7,127 nt of DNA from Candidatus Altarchaeales archaeon ex4484_96 (GCA_002254405.1 NJDH01000060.1:1-7127); one strand, 5' to 3'; shown: positions 1-6,634, numbered from the stretch's first letter. Numbers and translations are program-made. The notes: a model not told the origin generated them from the letters alone.

Positions 1-78
1 CATTCATCCATAGGATACAAAACACCAGATGAATACGAAAAAGAGGTGATAACACAAAATATAAAGTTGCCAACCTAA
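1..78 (+). CDS. Transposase C-terminal fragment (integrase core, IS3-like)
   Basis: Frame 1 is open from the first base to a TAA at 76-78 and gives 25 residues beginning HSSIGYKTPDEYEKE. The H-S-S-[IL]-G-Y-x-T-P-x-E-[YF] signature is the hallmark end of rve-type (retroviral integrase core) transposases of IS3 and related families, just after the final catalytic Glu region. The start and catalytic core are beyond the left edge. Whether the full gene is intact cannot be judged. The stop lies 26 bp before the proposed end of the element, as expected for this family. Confidence 0.8.
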   Translation, partial: HSSIGYKTPDEYEKEVITQNIKLPT

Positions 79-90
79 TGGTATACTAAC

Positions 91-104
91 AGGGGGTCAG
101 TCCA
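91..104. repeat. Putative IS terminal inverted repeat (right end)
   Basis: The 14-mer AGGGGGTCAGTCCA follows the transposase stop and, reversed, begins TGGACTGACCCCC, resembling IS3-type ends. The partner repeat is not in the window, so the boundary is inferred. Confidence 0.5.
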
Positions 105-117
105 TTCACCCCCATCC

Positions 118-134
118 CGAAAAAATATATAAAC
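118..134 (+). promoter_or_regulatory. Archaeal-type TATA box with purine-rich BRE; leaderless start
   Basis: An AT element (AATATATAAA, 124-133) is preceded by a purine run (CGAAAA) that fits a TFB recognition element. Its centre lies about 27 nt upstream of the ATG at 156, the normal distance from an archaeal TATA box to the transcription start. No Shine-Dalgarno sequence occurs between it and the ATG, so the transcript is probably leaderless or has a leader of only a few bases. It would drive the whole 156-4812 operon. The inserted element ends about 15-20 bp upstream, leaving the core promoter intact. Confidence 0.55.
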
Positions 135-155
135 CTAAACGAATAAATCAATAAC

Positions 156-371
156 ATGAAAAAGAAGCACCCAATAGGCATCACAATAATACTACTTTTA
201 GCCTCCAACACCAAAGCATACATCGACCCCGGCACAGGCAGCATGATATTCCAGATGCTGATAGCAAGCCTGGTTGGACTAATTTTTATGCTGAAACTCT
301 ACTGGAAAAACCTAAAAAACCGCATAAAAAAACAGCTAAACAAAAACCCAAACAAAAAAAAGAATGAATGA
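156..371 (+). CDS. Small membrane protein with YIDPGTGS motif, first gene of the envelope-modification operon
   Basis: A 71-residue protein. Residues 1-21 look like a signal peptide: a Lys-rich start, a hydrophobic stretch at 7-16, and a T-K-A site before Tyr22. The motif Y22-I-D-P-G-T-G-S29 follows, then one hydrophobic membrane helix at about 30-48 (M30 to L48), then a strongly basic Lys/Asn-rich cytoplasmic tail (47-71). From memory, small proteins with this DPGTGS-plus-one-helix form recur beside NoeA-like methyltransferases and sulfatase-like genes in bacteria and archaea; no biochemical role is known to me. The 3' end overlaps the next gene by 8 nt (ATGAATGA), implying translational coupling. 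The ATG at 156 is the only plausible start and fits the leaderless promoter. A scaffold or membrane anchor role for its neighbours is only inference. Confidence 0.85.
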   Translation: MKKKHPIGITIILLLASNTKAYIDPGTGSMIFQMLIASLVGLIFMLKLYWKNLKNRIKKQLNKNPNKKKNE

Positions 372-1728
372 AACCCGAAGTTCATTCCGTGACCCGGACG
401 GTTTTGTTTACGCTGAAGAAGGCGTGGTTTACAGGCAAATAAACCAAAGCTACAAAATCAACTACGACCACCTCATCGAATCAGGATTATATGATGAGCT
501 AGTAGAAAATGATTTGCTCATCAGCCACAGTGAAGTGAAAAAAAAAGAATTGAATGAAAACGCATACAAAATCATTCAACCAGAACAAATTAGTTTTATT
601 TCATACCCCTATGAATGGTGTTTCAGCCAACTGAAAGATGCTGCAATAACAACACTTAAACTACAGGAAAAAGCACTTGAATACCAGATGTCCCTTAAAG
701 ACGCCAGCGCATATAATATACAATTCATCAAAAACAAACCTAAACTAATAGATACTCTCTCCTTTGAATTAACAAAAAAAGGACAACCCTGGGTAGCCTA
801 CAAACAATTCTGCCAGCATTTCCTAGCACCACTAGCTTTAATGAAATACAAAGACGCTAGATTAAACCAACTAACAAAAGCATACTTAGATGGAATACCC
901 TTAGACCTAGCTAGCTCACTATTACCTGCAAAAACATCCCTAAAATACCCACTCCTACTACACATACACCTGCACTCAAAAAGCCAAAAAAAATACATCA
1001 ACAAACCACAGAAAACAAACAAAAACATGAGCATGAACTCCCTACTAGGCCTAATAGACAGCCTAAAATCCAGCATCAAAAAAATGAGAACAGATTCCAA
1101 ATCAAGCCACTGGCAGCAATACTATGAAAAAGAAATAAACTACGATAAAAAATCAATGGAAGAAAAAAAAAGGATTGTGAAATATTACCTGAAAAAAGCA
1201 GAACCCACAAATATCTGGGATATGGGGGCGAATATTGGAGTATTCAGCAGAATAGCATGCGAAAATAACGTGCCAACAATATCCTTCGACATAGACCACT
1301 CCTGTGTTGAAGCAAACTACTTAAGAACAAAAGAAAAAAACGAAAAAAATATAATGCCTCTCCTGCTTGATTTAACCAACCCGAGCCCGGGCATCGGATG
1401 GAATAACCAAGAAAGGATGTCACTCATAGAAAGAGGTCCAGCAGACACAATCATGGCATTAGCTTTAATACATCATCTTGCGATAACCAACAACATACCC
1501 CTAAACTTGCTTGCATCCTTTTTCAATCAACTATGTAATAAACTGATTATCGAATACATCCCCAAACAAGATTCCAACGCGAAAAGGCTTTGGCAAAGCA
1601 GAGAAGATATCTTCCAACACTATACTAAAGCAAACTTCGAACACGAATTCAGAAAATATTTCATAATCAAGGAAAAACAAGAGATTAAAGGAACCCAACG
1701 GATTATGTATCTCATGGTGAAGAAATAA
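364..1728 (+). CDS. NoeA-like two-domain class I SAM-dependent methyltransferase
   Basis: A 454-residue soluble protein related to the nodulation protein NoeA family. The N-terminal domain (about 6-205) has blocks I recognise from that family: FRDPDGFVY (8-16), YRQINQSYKINYDHL (23-37), FISYPYEW (78-85) and QPWVAYKQFCQHFLAPLAL (141-159). Within it D113-x4-N118 and D130 have the spacing of a kinase-like catalytic loop and metal-binding Asp. A polar Lys-rich linker (about 205-250) leads to a Rossmann methyltransferase domain: motif I D286-M-G-A-N-I-G292, acidic end of strand 2 at D309 or D311, D336, and a motif IV region around D361 with HH at 370-371. NoeA-type proteins are linked to modification of secreted glycans in rhizobia; the substrate here is unknown. 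Translation is probably coupled to the upstream gene by the 8-nt overlap, since no Shine-Dalgarno precedes the ATG. The stop is 1 nt before the next start. Confidence 0.85.
   Translation: MNETRSSFRDPDGFVYAEEGVVYRQINQSYKINYDHLIESGLYDELVENDLLISHSEVKKKELNENAYKIIQPEQISFISYPYEWCFSQLKDAAITTLKLQEKALEYQMSLKDASAYNIQFIKNKPKLIDTLSFELTKKGQPWVAYKQFCQHFLAPLALMKYKDARLNQLTKAYLDGIPLDLASSLLPAKTSLKYPLLLHIHLHSKSQKKYINKPQKTNKNMSMNSLLGLIDSLKSSIKKMRTDSKSSHWQQYYEKEINYDKKSMEEKKRIVKYYLKKAEPTNIWDMGANIGVFSRIACENNVPTISFDIDHSCVEANYLRTKEKNEKNIMPLLLDLTNPSPGIGWNNQERMSLIERGPADTIMALALIHHLAITNNIPLNLLASFFNQLCNKLIIEYIPKQDSNAKRLWQSREDIFQHYTKANFEHEFRKYFIIKEKQEIKGTQRIMYLMVKK
1716..1720 (+). promoter_or_regulatory. Ribosome binding site GGTGA for the first sulfatase-like gene
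   Basis: GGTGA lies inside the last codons of the methyltransferase gene, 9 nt before the ATG at 1730. It matches the GGAGGTGAT core complementary to the archaeal 16S rRNA 3' end. It supports the start at 1730 (or the adjacent in-frame ATG at 1733) and shows that internal operon genes use Shine-Dalgarno initiation. Confidence 0.6.
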
Positions 1729-1729
1729 G

Positions 1730-3253
1730 ATGATGGGCTTAACTGATAAACCACTACATCCTTTTCTTTTCGCATTATACCCCATTCTATTCCTATACAC
1801 CCACAATATCGAGGAAGTTCCCTTAACAGCCACGTTTACGCCGTTTATTCTAGCATTTGTTTTTACCACAATCCTCTTAATATCCTATAGATTTGTTTAC
1901 TCTGATATGGATAAATCTGTGACAATGACATCTATTACTATAATATTATTCTATTCCTTCAGTATATTGACAAAATTATCTGACACAATAAATGTATTCG
2001 AATCCAGTGAAACAAAAAATGGTTACATGATTGCTTTCTCATTATCTATCGCATTACTCATGGCATATACTATATACAAAAGCAGGCGAGACTTTACTAT
2101 GATTACAAAATCGTTTAATGTTTTCATCACAACCTTAATCTTTCTCCCGATGATTAATATAATCTCATATTATGCTACACTACAGGGCACACCATATGCT
2201 GGGGATAAACCAGTGCCAGGCGATAAAAATAAAGCGTTCATAAACCAAAACGACATCTACTATATAATACTGGATGGTTACACCCGCGAAGATATCTTAA
2301 AGAGCGTATATGGGTTCAACAACACCGAATTTATCAGGGGGCTTGAAGACAAGGGATTTTATGTTGCATCAAAAAGCAGGAGCAACTATCCTTTAACTTA
2401 CACCTCACTTGCTTCATCACTAAACATGGAATACATAAACTACCTGAGTGAACAATTAGGTACGGATTCATCGAATCGAAACATACCCTACCAGATGATT
2501 AAAGACAGCAATGCTGCAAGAATCCTTAAATCATTAGGCTACACATACATTAATCTAAGATCCGGGTGGGGGGCAACAGACCATAATGAATACGCTGACC
2601 TAGAATACAGCTACAGTGGTTTCGGGAAACAAGATGAGTTTTACTCAAATTTAGTAAAAAACACCATACTACAACCGATTATTGAACCGCTTATGGCGAA
2701 AGACCTCAGTAAAGCACGCATTTATACCTTTGAGAAACTGAAAGAAATAGCAACATTGGAGGGAAAAACATTCACGCTAGCACACATACAACTACCTCAT
2801 CCACCGTATCTATTTGACAGGTGGGGGAACCCCATCCCAGCCGAGAACCGGGAGTGGGATAAATCAGCGTGGGGGGAGAAAACAAAATACGTCGAGCAAC
2901 TAAGTTACACAAACAAAAAAATCAACGAGACCATAGACGAGATACTCGCCAGCTCAAGCACAGCCCCCATAATCATCCTGCAGGCAGACCACGGCACAAG
3001 CCCCATCGCACAAACATGGATGGAAGACATCAGGAAAGTAAAAAAAGAGCAATTAGACGAGCGAATAGCAATCTTTAATGCATATTATCTACCAGATAAT
3101 GGAAGTATCATGTTGTATGAATCTATTACGCCCGTGAATACCTTTCGGGTAATCTTTAACTATTATTTCGACGGAAACTTTACGCTACTGGAAGATAAAA
3201 GTTTTTTCTCTAATAACCAGAGACCTTATGACTGGATAATCGTGGAAAAATGA
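1730..3253 (+). CDS. Membrane-anchored sulfatase-superfamily (LtaS/EptA-like) hydrolase or transferase, copy 1
   Basis: A 507-residue protein. Five hydrophobic segments at about 10-25, 34-54, 66-81, 99-116 and 129-148 form an N-terminal membrane domain; residues from about 175 form an extracytoplasmic alkaline-phosphatase-fold domain. Visible metal and active-site elements are D182 in DIYYIILDGY, the putative nucleophile T223 in SNYPLTYTSLASSLNM, H352 and H357 in AHIQLPHPPYLFDR, and D420-H421 in ILQADHG. The Cys/Ser that becomes formylglycine in true sulfatases (C/S-x-P-x-R) is absent, and Thr is the nucleophile in LtaS and EptA phosphotransferases. I infer transfer or hydrolysis of a phospho-ester group on a surface glycan or lipid; the substrate is unknown. 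The last 4 nt overlap the next gene (ATGA), so the two paralogues are coupled. The second methionine (1733) could also be the start. Confidence 0.85.
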   Translation: MMGLTDKPLHPFLFALYPILFLYTHNIEEVPLTATFTPFILAFVFTTILLISYRFVYSDMDKSVTMTSITIILFYSFSILTKLSDTINVFESSETKNGYMIAFSLSIALLMAYTIYKSRRDFTMITKSFNVFITTLIFLPMINIISYYATLQGTPYAGDKPVPGDKNKAFINQNDIYYIILDGYTREDILKSVYGFNNTEFIRGLEDKGFYVASKSRSNYPLTYTSLASSLNMEYINYLSEQLGTDSSNRNIPYQMIKDSNAARILKSLGYTYINLRSGWGATDHNEYADLEYSYSGFGKQDEFYSNLVKNTILQPIIEPLMAKDLSKARIYTFEKLKEIATLEGKTFTLAHIQLPHPPYLFDRWGNPIPAENREWDKSAWGEKTKYVEQLSYTNKKINETIDEILASSSTAPIIILQADHGTSPIAQTWMEDIRKVKKEQLDERIAIFNAYYLPDNGSIMLYESITPVNTFRVIFNYYFDGNFTLLEDKSFFSNNQRPYDWIIVEK

Positions 3254-4812
3254 AAACAATACACCCTTTTTTGTTCGCAGCCTACCCGATACTCTTCCTA
3301 TACGCTCATAACATAGATCAGGTCCCGTTGATGCATGTGCTCTACCCGCTAACACATGCGCTTTTTTTTACTCTACTCCTCTATCTGGCCACGTTTATGA
3401 TATTAGGAGACAAAAATAAAACAAGCGTGATGGTTTCCTTAACGGTTGTGCTTTTTTTCTCTTTCGCTCATTCAATGGCTTTGATGGACTATATGGGCGT
3501 TAAAGCCACGTTACCTGATGCTGGAATAAACATCTCAGCCCAACATAAGCTTGAGATGCAATCAATGATGGAACAAACCCACCGCTCAGCTATTGTATAC
3601 ATCATATACTTGATTCTATTAGTCGCATCATTCATCCTATTGAAGACAACCGAAAAGAATCTGGAGGATGCAGTGAAGATATTTAATGTCATATCGCTCG
3701 CATTAATTTTGATACCTGCCTGCAGCATAATAATCTTTCTGTTGACACATAATCCAGATTACACTATAGATGAGGAATCCAAACTAGGGGATGAATCATA
3801 TGTGACTAATCAGCCAGACATTTACTATATCATAATAGACGAATATGGGCGAGCCGATTATCTAAAACGGGTTTTCGGATTCAATAACACAGAGTTTATC
3901 CAGAAACTTGAAGACAGGGGATTTTATGTGGCTTCAAGCAGCAGAAGCAATTACCCGATCACATATCTCTCGCTTGCTTCCTCGCTGAACATGAAATATA
4001 TCGAAAACCTGGATGAGAACTCACGCGATTGCTCTATTCCCTATCAGATGATAAAAAACAACAATGTCTCCGCCTACCTTAAAGCTTTAGGGTATAAGTA
4101 CATCAATATGAAATCCACGTGGGGTCCAACAGACGATATGGGCGCTGATTTGGAGTTAGGGTATGGAGGCTATGAACTAGGTGAATTCTATATTGTGTTG
4201 CTACAGTCCACAGCTTTGCAGCCTTTTATTGAAGAGTTAATCGGACGTGACCTGAGGAAATCACGTCTGTATGTGTTTGATAAAATAAAGGAAATCCCGG
4301 AATTGAGGGAATCAACATATACTTTCGCTCATATCATGCTGCCTCATCCCCCGTATCTTTTTGACAGGATGGGTAATGCTGTAACACAAAAAAGATTGGA
4401 TTTGAATTACTGGGAGATGAGTGAAGAATACGTGAACCAACTGGTTTATACGAATAAGTTATTAATGGAAACAATAGATGAAGTGCTTGCCAGCTCGGAT
4501 ACGGCGCCCATAATCATTTTGCAGGCAGACCACGGCACTCAAAGCATACATCAACATCATAAAATCAACATACATAACCTAACCAAAGACCAATTGAATG
4601 AACGTATGGCTATATTTAATGCTTTTTATCTGCCTGACGGTAAAGATACACTATTATATGATTCTATTACCCCAGTAAACACGTTTAGGATAATATTCAA
4701 CTCTTATTTTAATGGAAACTATACGCTGCTTGAAGATAAAAGTTTTTTTTCGAATGTCTACTACCCCTATGATTTTATGATTATCCCGCCGGAAGATAAA
4801 TTAATCAGCTGA
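3250..4812 (+). CDS. Membrane-anchored sulfatase-superfamily (LtaS/EptA-like) hydrolase or transferase, copy 2
   Basis: A 520-residue tandem paralogue of the preceding gene with the same plan: membrane segments at about 5-20, 31-52, 58-78, 114-132 and 146-166, then an external catalytic domain from about 188. Equivalent residues are D197 in IYYIIIDEYG, T238 in SNYPITYLSLASSLNM, H361 and H366 in AHIMLPHPPYLFDR, and D427-H428. The residue two after the Thr is Leu here but Thr in copy 1, which singles out T238/T223 as the conserved candidate nucleophile. Around the nucleophile about three quarters of residues match copy 1, whereas the membrane domains are far more diverged. This points to an old duplication with conserved catalysis and changed membrane or substrate contacts. 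Initiation is probably coupled through the ATGA overlap, as only a weak purine stretch precedes the ATG. It is the last gene of the operon. Confidence 0.85.
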   Translation: MKTIHPFLFAAYPILFLYAHNIDQVPLMHVLYPLTHALFFTLLLYLATFMILGDKNKTSVMVSLTVVLFFSFAHSMALMDYMGVKATLPDAGINISAQHKLEMQSMMEQTHRSAIVYIIYLILLVASFILLKTTEKNLEDAVKIFNVISLALILIPACSIIIFLLTHNPDYTIDEESKLGDESYVTNQPDIYYIIIDEYGRADYLKRVFGFNNTEFIQKLEDRGFYVASSSRSNYPITYLSLASSLNMKYIENLDENSRDCSIPYQMIKNNNVSAYLKALGYKYINMKSTWGPTDDMGADLELGYGGYELGEFYIVLLQSTALQPFIEELIGRDLRKSRLYVFDKIKEIPELRESTYTFAHIMLPHPPYLFDRMGNAVTQKRLDLNYWEMSEEYVNQLVYTNKLLMETIDEVLASSDTAPIIILQADHGTQSIHQHHKINIHNLTKDQLNERMAIFNAFYLPDGKDTLLYDSITPVNTFRIIFNSYFNGNYTLLEDKSFFSNVYYPYDFMIIPPEDKLIS

Positions 4813-4898
4813 GCTGCTTTGAATCCTATGAGCGGGTGGAATATTAGAAATGATATCCTATAATTCATATATACTCTTGGTGTGCTCAAGATAAGACG

Positions 4899-4927
4899 AA
4901 AAAAAATAGTCCCTCATAGCAAAAAAA
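4899..4927 (-). terminator. Oligo-U terminator tracts for the minus-strand esterase gene
   Basis: In the 135-bp gap between the convergent operon end (4812) and the esterase end (4948), the minus strand has a run of seven T (4927-4921) and a run of eight T (4906-4899). Archaeal RNA polymerase terminates at such U-tracts without needing a hairpin. On the plus strand the gap has no comparable T-run and no convincing hairpin, so the terminator of the large operon is not evident. Confidence 0.45.
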
Positions 4928-4947
4928 TACAATAGAAACAGTATATT

Positions 4948-5855
4948 TTATTCCTCTGGCATCGGGTGATTCAAAAAAAACTCCCAGATTTGATTAAAAG
5001 AAATATCATGGGAAACCGAACCAACCAATGAAGCAGGCAAATACTGTGAACCACAGGGATAAGTATGACCCATCCCCTCAACCATACATAACACAACCTC
5101 AGCATCACCTGAACAATCTCAGAACAATTATTTATTTTCTTCCAGGAATCAACCACCTGATATGGGCTCATCCTCTTATAGGGCATATGCAATAAACCCC
5201 CTTCGCCGAAAATCCCGCTTGGTTCGCTACCATCCGCTGGATTAGCGGGGTCAGCGGACCCGTGAACATCAAACACAGGCATCGGCCTGCTTGGGAAACA
5301 ATCAGACATTATAGCGGCTGGAGCTACAGGGGCGATAGCCGCTATTTTATCCGCAAGCTCGCACCCGAGTCGATTCGTCATCAAACCCCCATTGGAAATA
5401 CCGGTCGCATAAACTTTTCTTTCATCAATATTGAATTTACCCCTGATATCATCAATCATGGCCGAAATAAAACCCACATCATCCGTAGTCTCACAGCATT
5501 CTCCTGTCTCCCATCTCCCGCCATTCCAGTTACCTCTGAGCTCACCTAATTTAACCTCGCCGGTGCCTTCAGGCGCAGCTAAAATAAAACCGTGCTTATC
5601 TGACATCTTATCCATGCCATCAACATACGCTGAGCGCTTATTGCCGGCACCACCATGAACATAGATAACTAAGGGGGTTGCATCACCCTCATAGCTGGCT
5701 GGGATGTGTATCCTATAATATCTAATCAACTCATCGTGTGTGATTGAATAATCATAATCTTCTGGGCCTAAACCATCGGATTCAATCGGCTGCTTCTGTG
5801 CGCAACCTGATAAAAAAAACAACACCACCAACAAAAACAACAACCTGCGTAACAT
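4948..5855 (-). pseudogene. Lipoprotein esterase of LpqC/PHB-depolymerase type, frameshifted near the C-terminus
   Basis: The first frame encodes a secreted alpha/beta hydrolase. From the ATG at 5855: a signal peptide with lipobox L-S-G-C18, the oxyanion block HGGAG (67-71), ECC (119-121), the nucleophile elbow G152-I-S154-N-G156, and the acidic residue D202 in VHGSADP. After NNCSE (codons near 5126-5118) this frame loses family similarity and ends in an unrelated hydrophobic tail at 4971. The real C-terminus continues in another frame from about 5115: CSGDAEVVLC, then GMGHTYPCG with the catalytic His at 5067-5065, then IWEFF, ending with TAA at 4948-4950. A single shift in about 5126-5115 therefore breaks the gene. 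The family usually has more residues between these Cys blocks, so a small deletion is likely; a sequencing error is possible. A TTG at 5867 is rejected as start because it overlaps the Shine-Dalgarno. Confidence 0.8.
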
Positions 5856-5861
5856 TTTATA

Positions 5862-5867
5862 CTCCAA
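5862..5867 (-). promoter_or_regulatory. Ribosome binding site TTGGAG deciding the esterase start
   Basis: On the minus strand GGAG is followed by the 6-nt spacer TATAAA and then ATG at 5855-5853. This is ideal spacing and fixes the start at the ATG, giving a compact signal peptide beginning MLRRLLFLL. Confidence 0.65.
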
Positions 5868-5955
5868 AACAGTTATTAAATATTATCCGATAAAAAACAG
5901 AGATTATGTTTTATTGATTAACCCCTGCAGAAGACCATATTTCCATAATAATTTA

Positions 5956-5984
5956 TGACTACAACCATCCATCTTTTGTAGTCA
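5956..5984. repeat. 9-bp inverted repeat in the exporter-esterase intergenic region
   Basis: TGACTACAA (5956-5964) and TTGTAGTCA (5976-5984) are perfect reverse complements with an 11-nt loop. Another TGACT follows at 5988-5992, making a second AGTCA/TGACT dyad. The feature sits in the 214-bp gap 5856-6069, downstream of the exporter stop and upstream of the esterase start on the minus strand. No T-run follows it on that strand, so it is not a standard terminator; an operator or mRNA-end structure is possible. I see no credible gene in the rest of this gap. Confidence 0.5.
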
Positions 5985-6069
5985 CATGACTTAAAGCATC
6001 TTGTTCAACCGCATATATTCCCTCAGGATAAGCTCAATAGAAAGCCTCAGATACCCTCTTAACCAACTG

Positions 6070-6621
6070 TCAATGAATCAAGAATAATAAACCAACTAAT
6101 ATGAAAATCAATCCAGCGATTTTTGAAATCAATTTATCATCTATCCTATCTGACACAAATCTACCCACATAAACCGCCATCAACGAAATAACTGTTAAAG
6201 CTGTTATCGCCCCAACCAACACCATCAAGGGATTATATTGTGTGGCAAATAAAGCCGAAGCAATCTGAGTCTTATCCCCCCACTCAGACAGAAAAATCAA
6301 AGTGAAACCCGAGGTGAAAGCACTCTTTAACTGGATTTCATTATGCTCTTCCTTCATGCTCTGGCAGACAACCAATAAACCGAAGAAAATGAAGATAACC
6401 GCCGAAACAATCTTAAGTAAGGTTTCAGGGAATAATCTCGTAATCCATGAACCAAATAATATCGCAACCCCATCCACCACAAAAAAAGCCAATATTATGC
6501 CAAAAAACAATTGTATGTGGTTTTTATATTTAGAGGATAAAAGCACGACTGCGAGTTGTGTTTTATCTCCGAGTTCTGCTAATCCAACCGCGATAAAGGG
6601 AACTAGAATATCCTCAAACAT
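6070..6621 (-). CDS. UPF0016/TMEM165-GDT1 family divalent cation (Mn2+/Ca2+) exporter
   Basis: A 183-residue integral membrane protein made of two homologous three-helix halves. Each half carries the family signature: E16-L-G-D-K-T-Q22 and E113-W-G-D-K-T-Q119. The acidic residues of these motifs line the cation path in this family. Hydrophobic segments lie at about 5-25, 38-58, 68-88, 100-120, 132-152 and 163-182, with a charged loop KEEHNE (90-95) joining the halves. Characterised members (yeast Gdt1, human TMEM165, bacterial MneA/Mnx) move Mn2+ or Ca2+ out of the cytoplasm; Mn2+ export is the likely role here, but specificity cannot be read from the sequence. The length is normal for prokaryotic two-repeat members. 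The ATG at 6621 places the first motif at the usual distance from the N-terminus. The gene is divergent from the small Cys protein at 6703. Confidence 0.9.
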   Translation of the reverse strand: MFEDILVPFIAVGLAELGDKTQLAVVLLSSKYKNHIQLFFGIILAFFVVDGVAILFGSWITRLFPETLLKIVSAVIFIFFGLLVVCQSMKEEHNEIQLKSAFTSGFTLIFLSEWGDKTQIASALFATQYNPLMVLVGAITALTVISLMAVYVGRFVSDRIDDKLISKIAGLIFILVGLLFLIH

Positions 6622-6634
6622 TAAATATATTATT

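Larger units (their letters stand above)
1..104 (+). mobile_element. Right end of an insertion sequence (IS3-like), truncated by the window edge
   Basis: The left edge enters inside a mobile element. Positions 1-78 encode a transposase C-terminus, and 91-104 carry a G-run ending in TCAGTCCA. Read outward-in on the other strand this is TGGACTGACCCCC, a TG-starting end typical of IS3-type terminal inverted repeats. I place the outer boundary at about 104. The left inverted repeat, the catalytic DDE residues and any target duplication lie outside the window, so the family call rests only on the protein tail and the end sequence. The element sits directly upstream of the promoter of the next operon and reads towards it. 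Confidence 0.7.

Noticed and set aside
67..86. Bacterial -35/-10 style elements (TTGCCA, TATACT)
   Set aside because: Spacing of about 8-9 bp is far too short for a bacterial promoter and the pair lies within the IS end.
92..113. GGGGGT/ACCCCC 6-bp inverted repeat with a 10-nt loop across the IS junction
   Set aside because: Half belongs to the IS terminal repeat and half to flanking DNA; short, no T-run after it, most likely a chance pairing, though it could weakly hinder read-through from the IS.
798..1869. Minus-strand open frames of 100 and 112 codons opposite the methyltransferase
   Set aside because: Both lie antisense to a well supported gene family and show no domain features of their own.
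2869..3078. Plus-strand 69-codon open frame inside sulfatase-like copy 1
   Set aside because: Arg/His/Lys-rich shadow of the conserved catalytic region containing the ADHG motif.
4971..5117. Hydrophobic C-terminal tail of the esterase in its first frame (a possible membrane anchor)
   Set aside because: It is the wrong-frame reading of a well conserved C-terminus that carries the catalytic His in the neighbouring frame.
5262..5658. Two plus-strand open frames of 95 and 75 codons opposite the esterase
   Set aside because: They mirror the conserved hydrolase coding sequence, lack recognisable motifs and have no ribosome binding site.
5853..5867. TTG at 5867 as the start of the esterase
   Set aside because: The TTG is part of the TTGGAG ribosome binding site placed 6 nt before the ATG at 5855-5853; the ATG gives a normal lipoprotein signal peptide.
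5905..5973. Minus-strand 22-codon ATG frame within the exporter-esterase gap
   Set aside because: No ribosome binding site, overlaps the hairpin, and too short to support as a gene.
5990..6069. In-frame open stretch after the exporter stop (reads as a plausible peptide tail with one internal TGA)
   Set aside because: The exporter is full length without it, the stretch holds two stops within about 40 codons, and I recognise no family.
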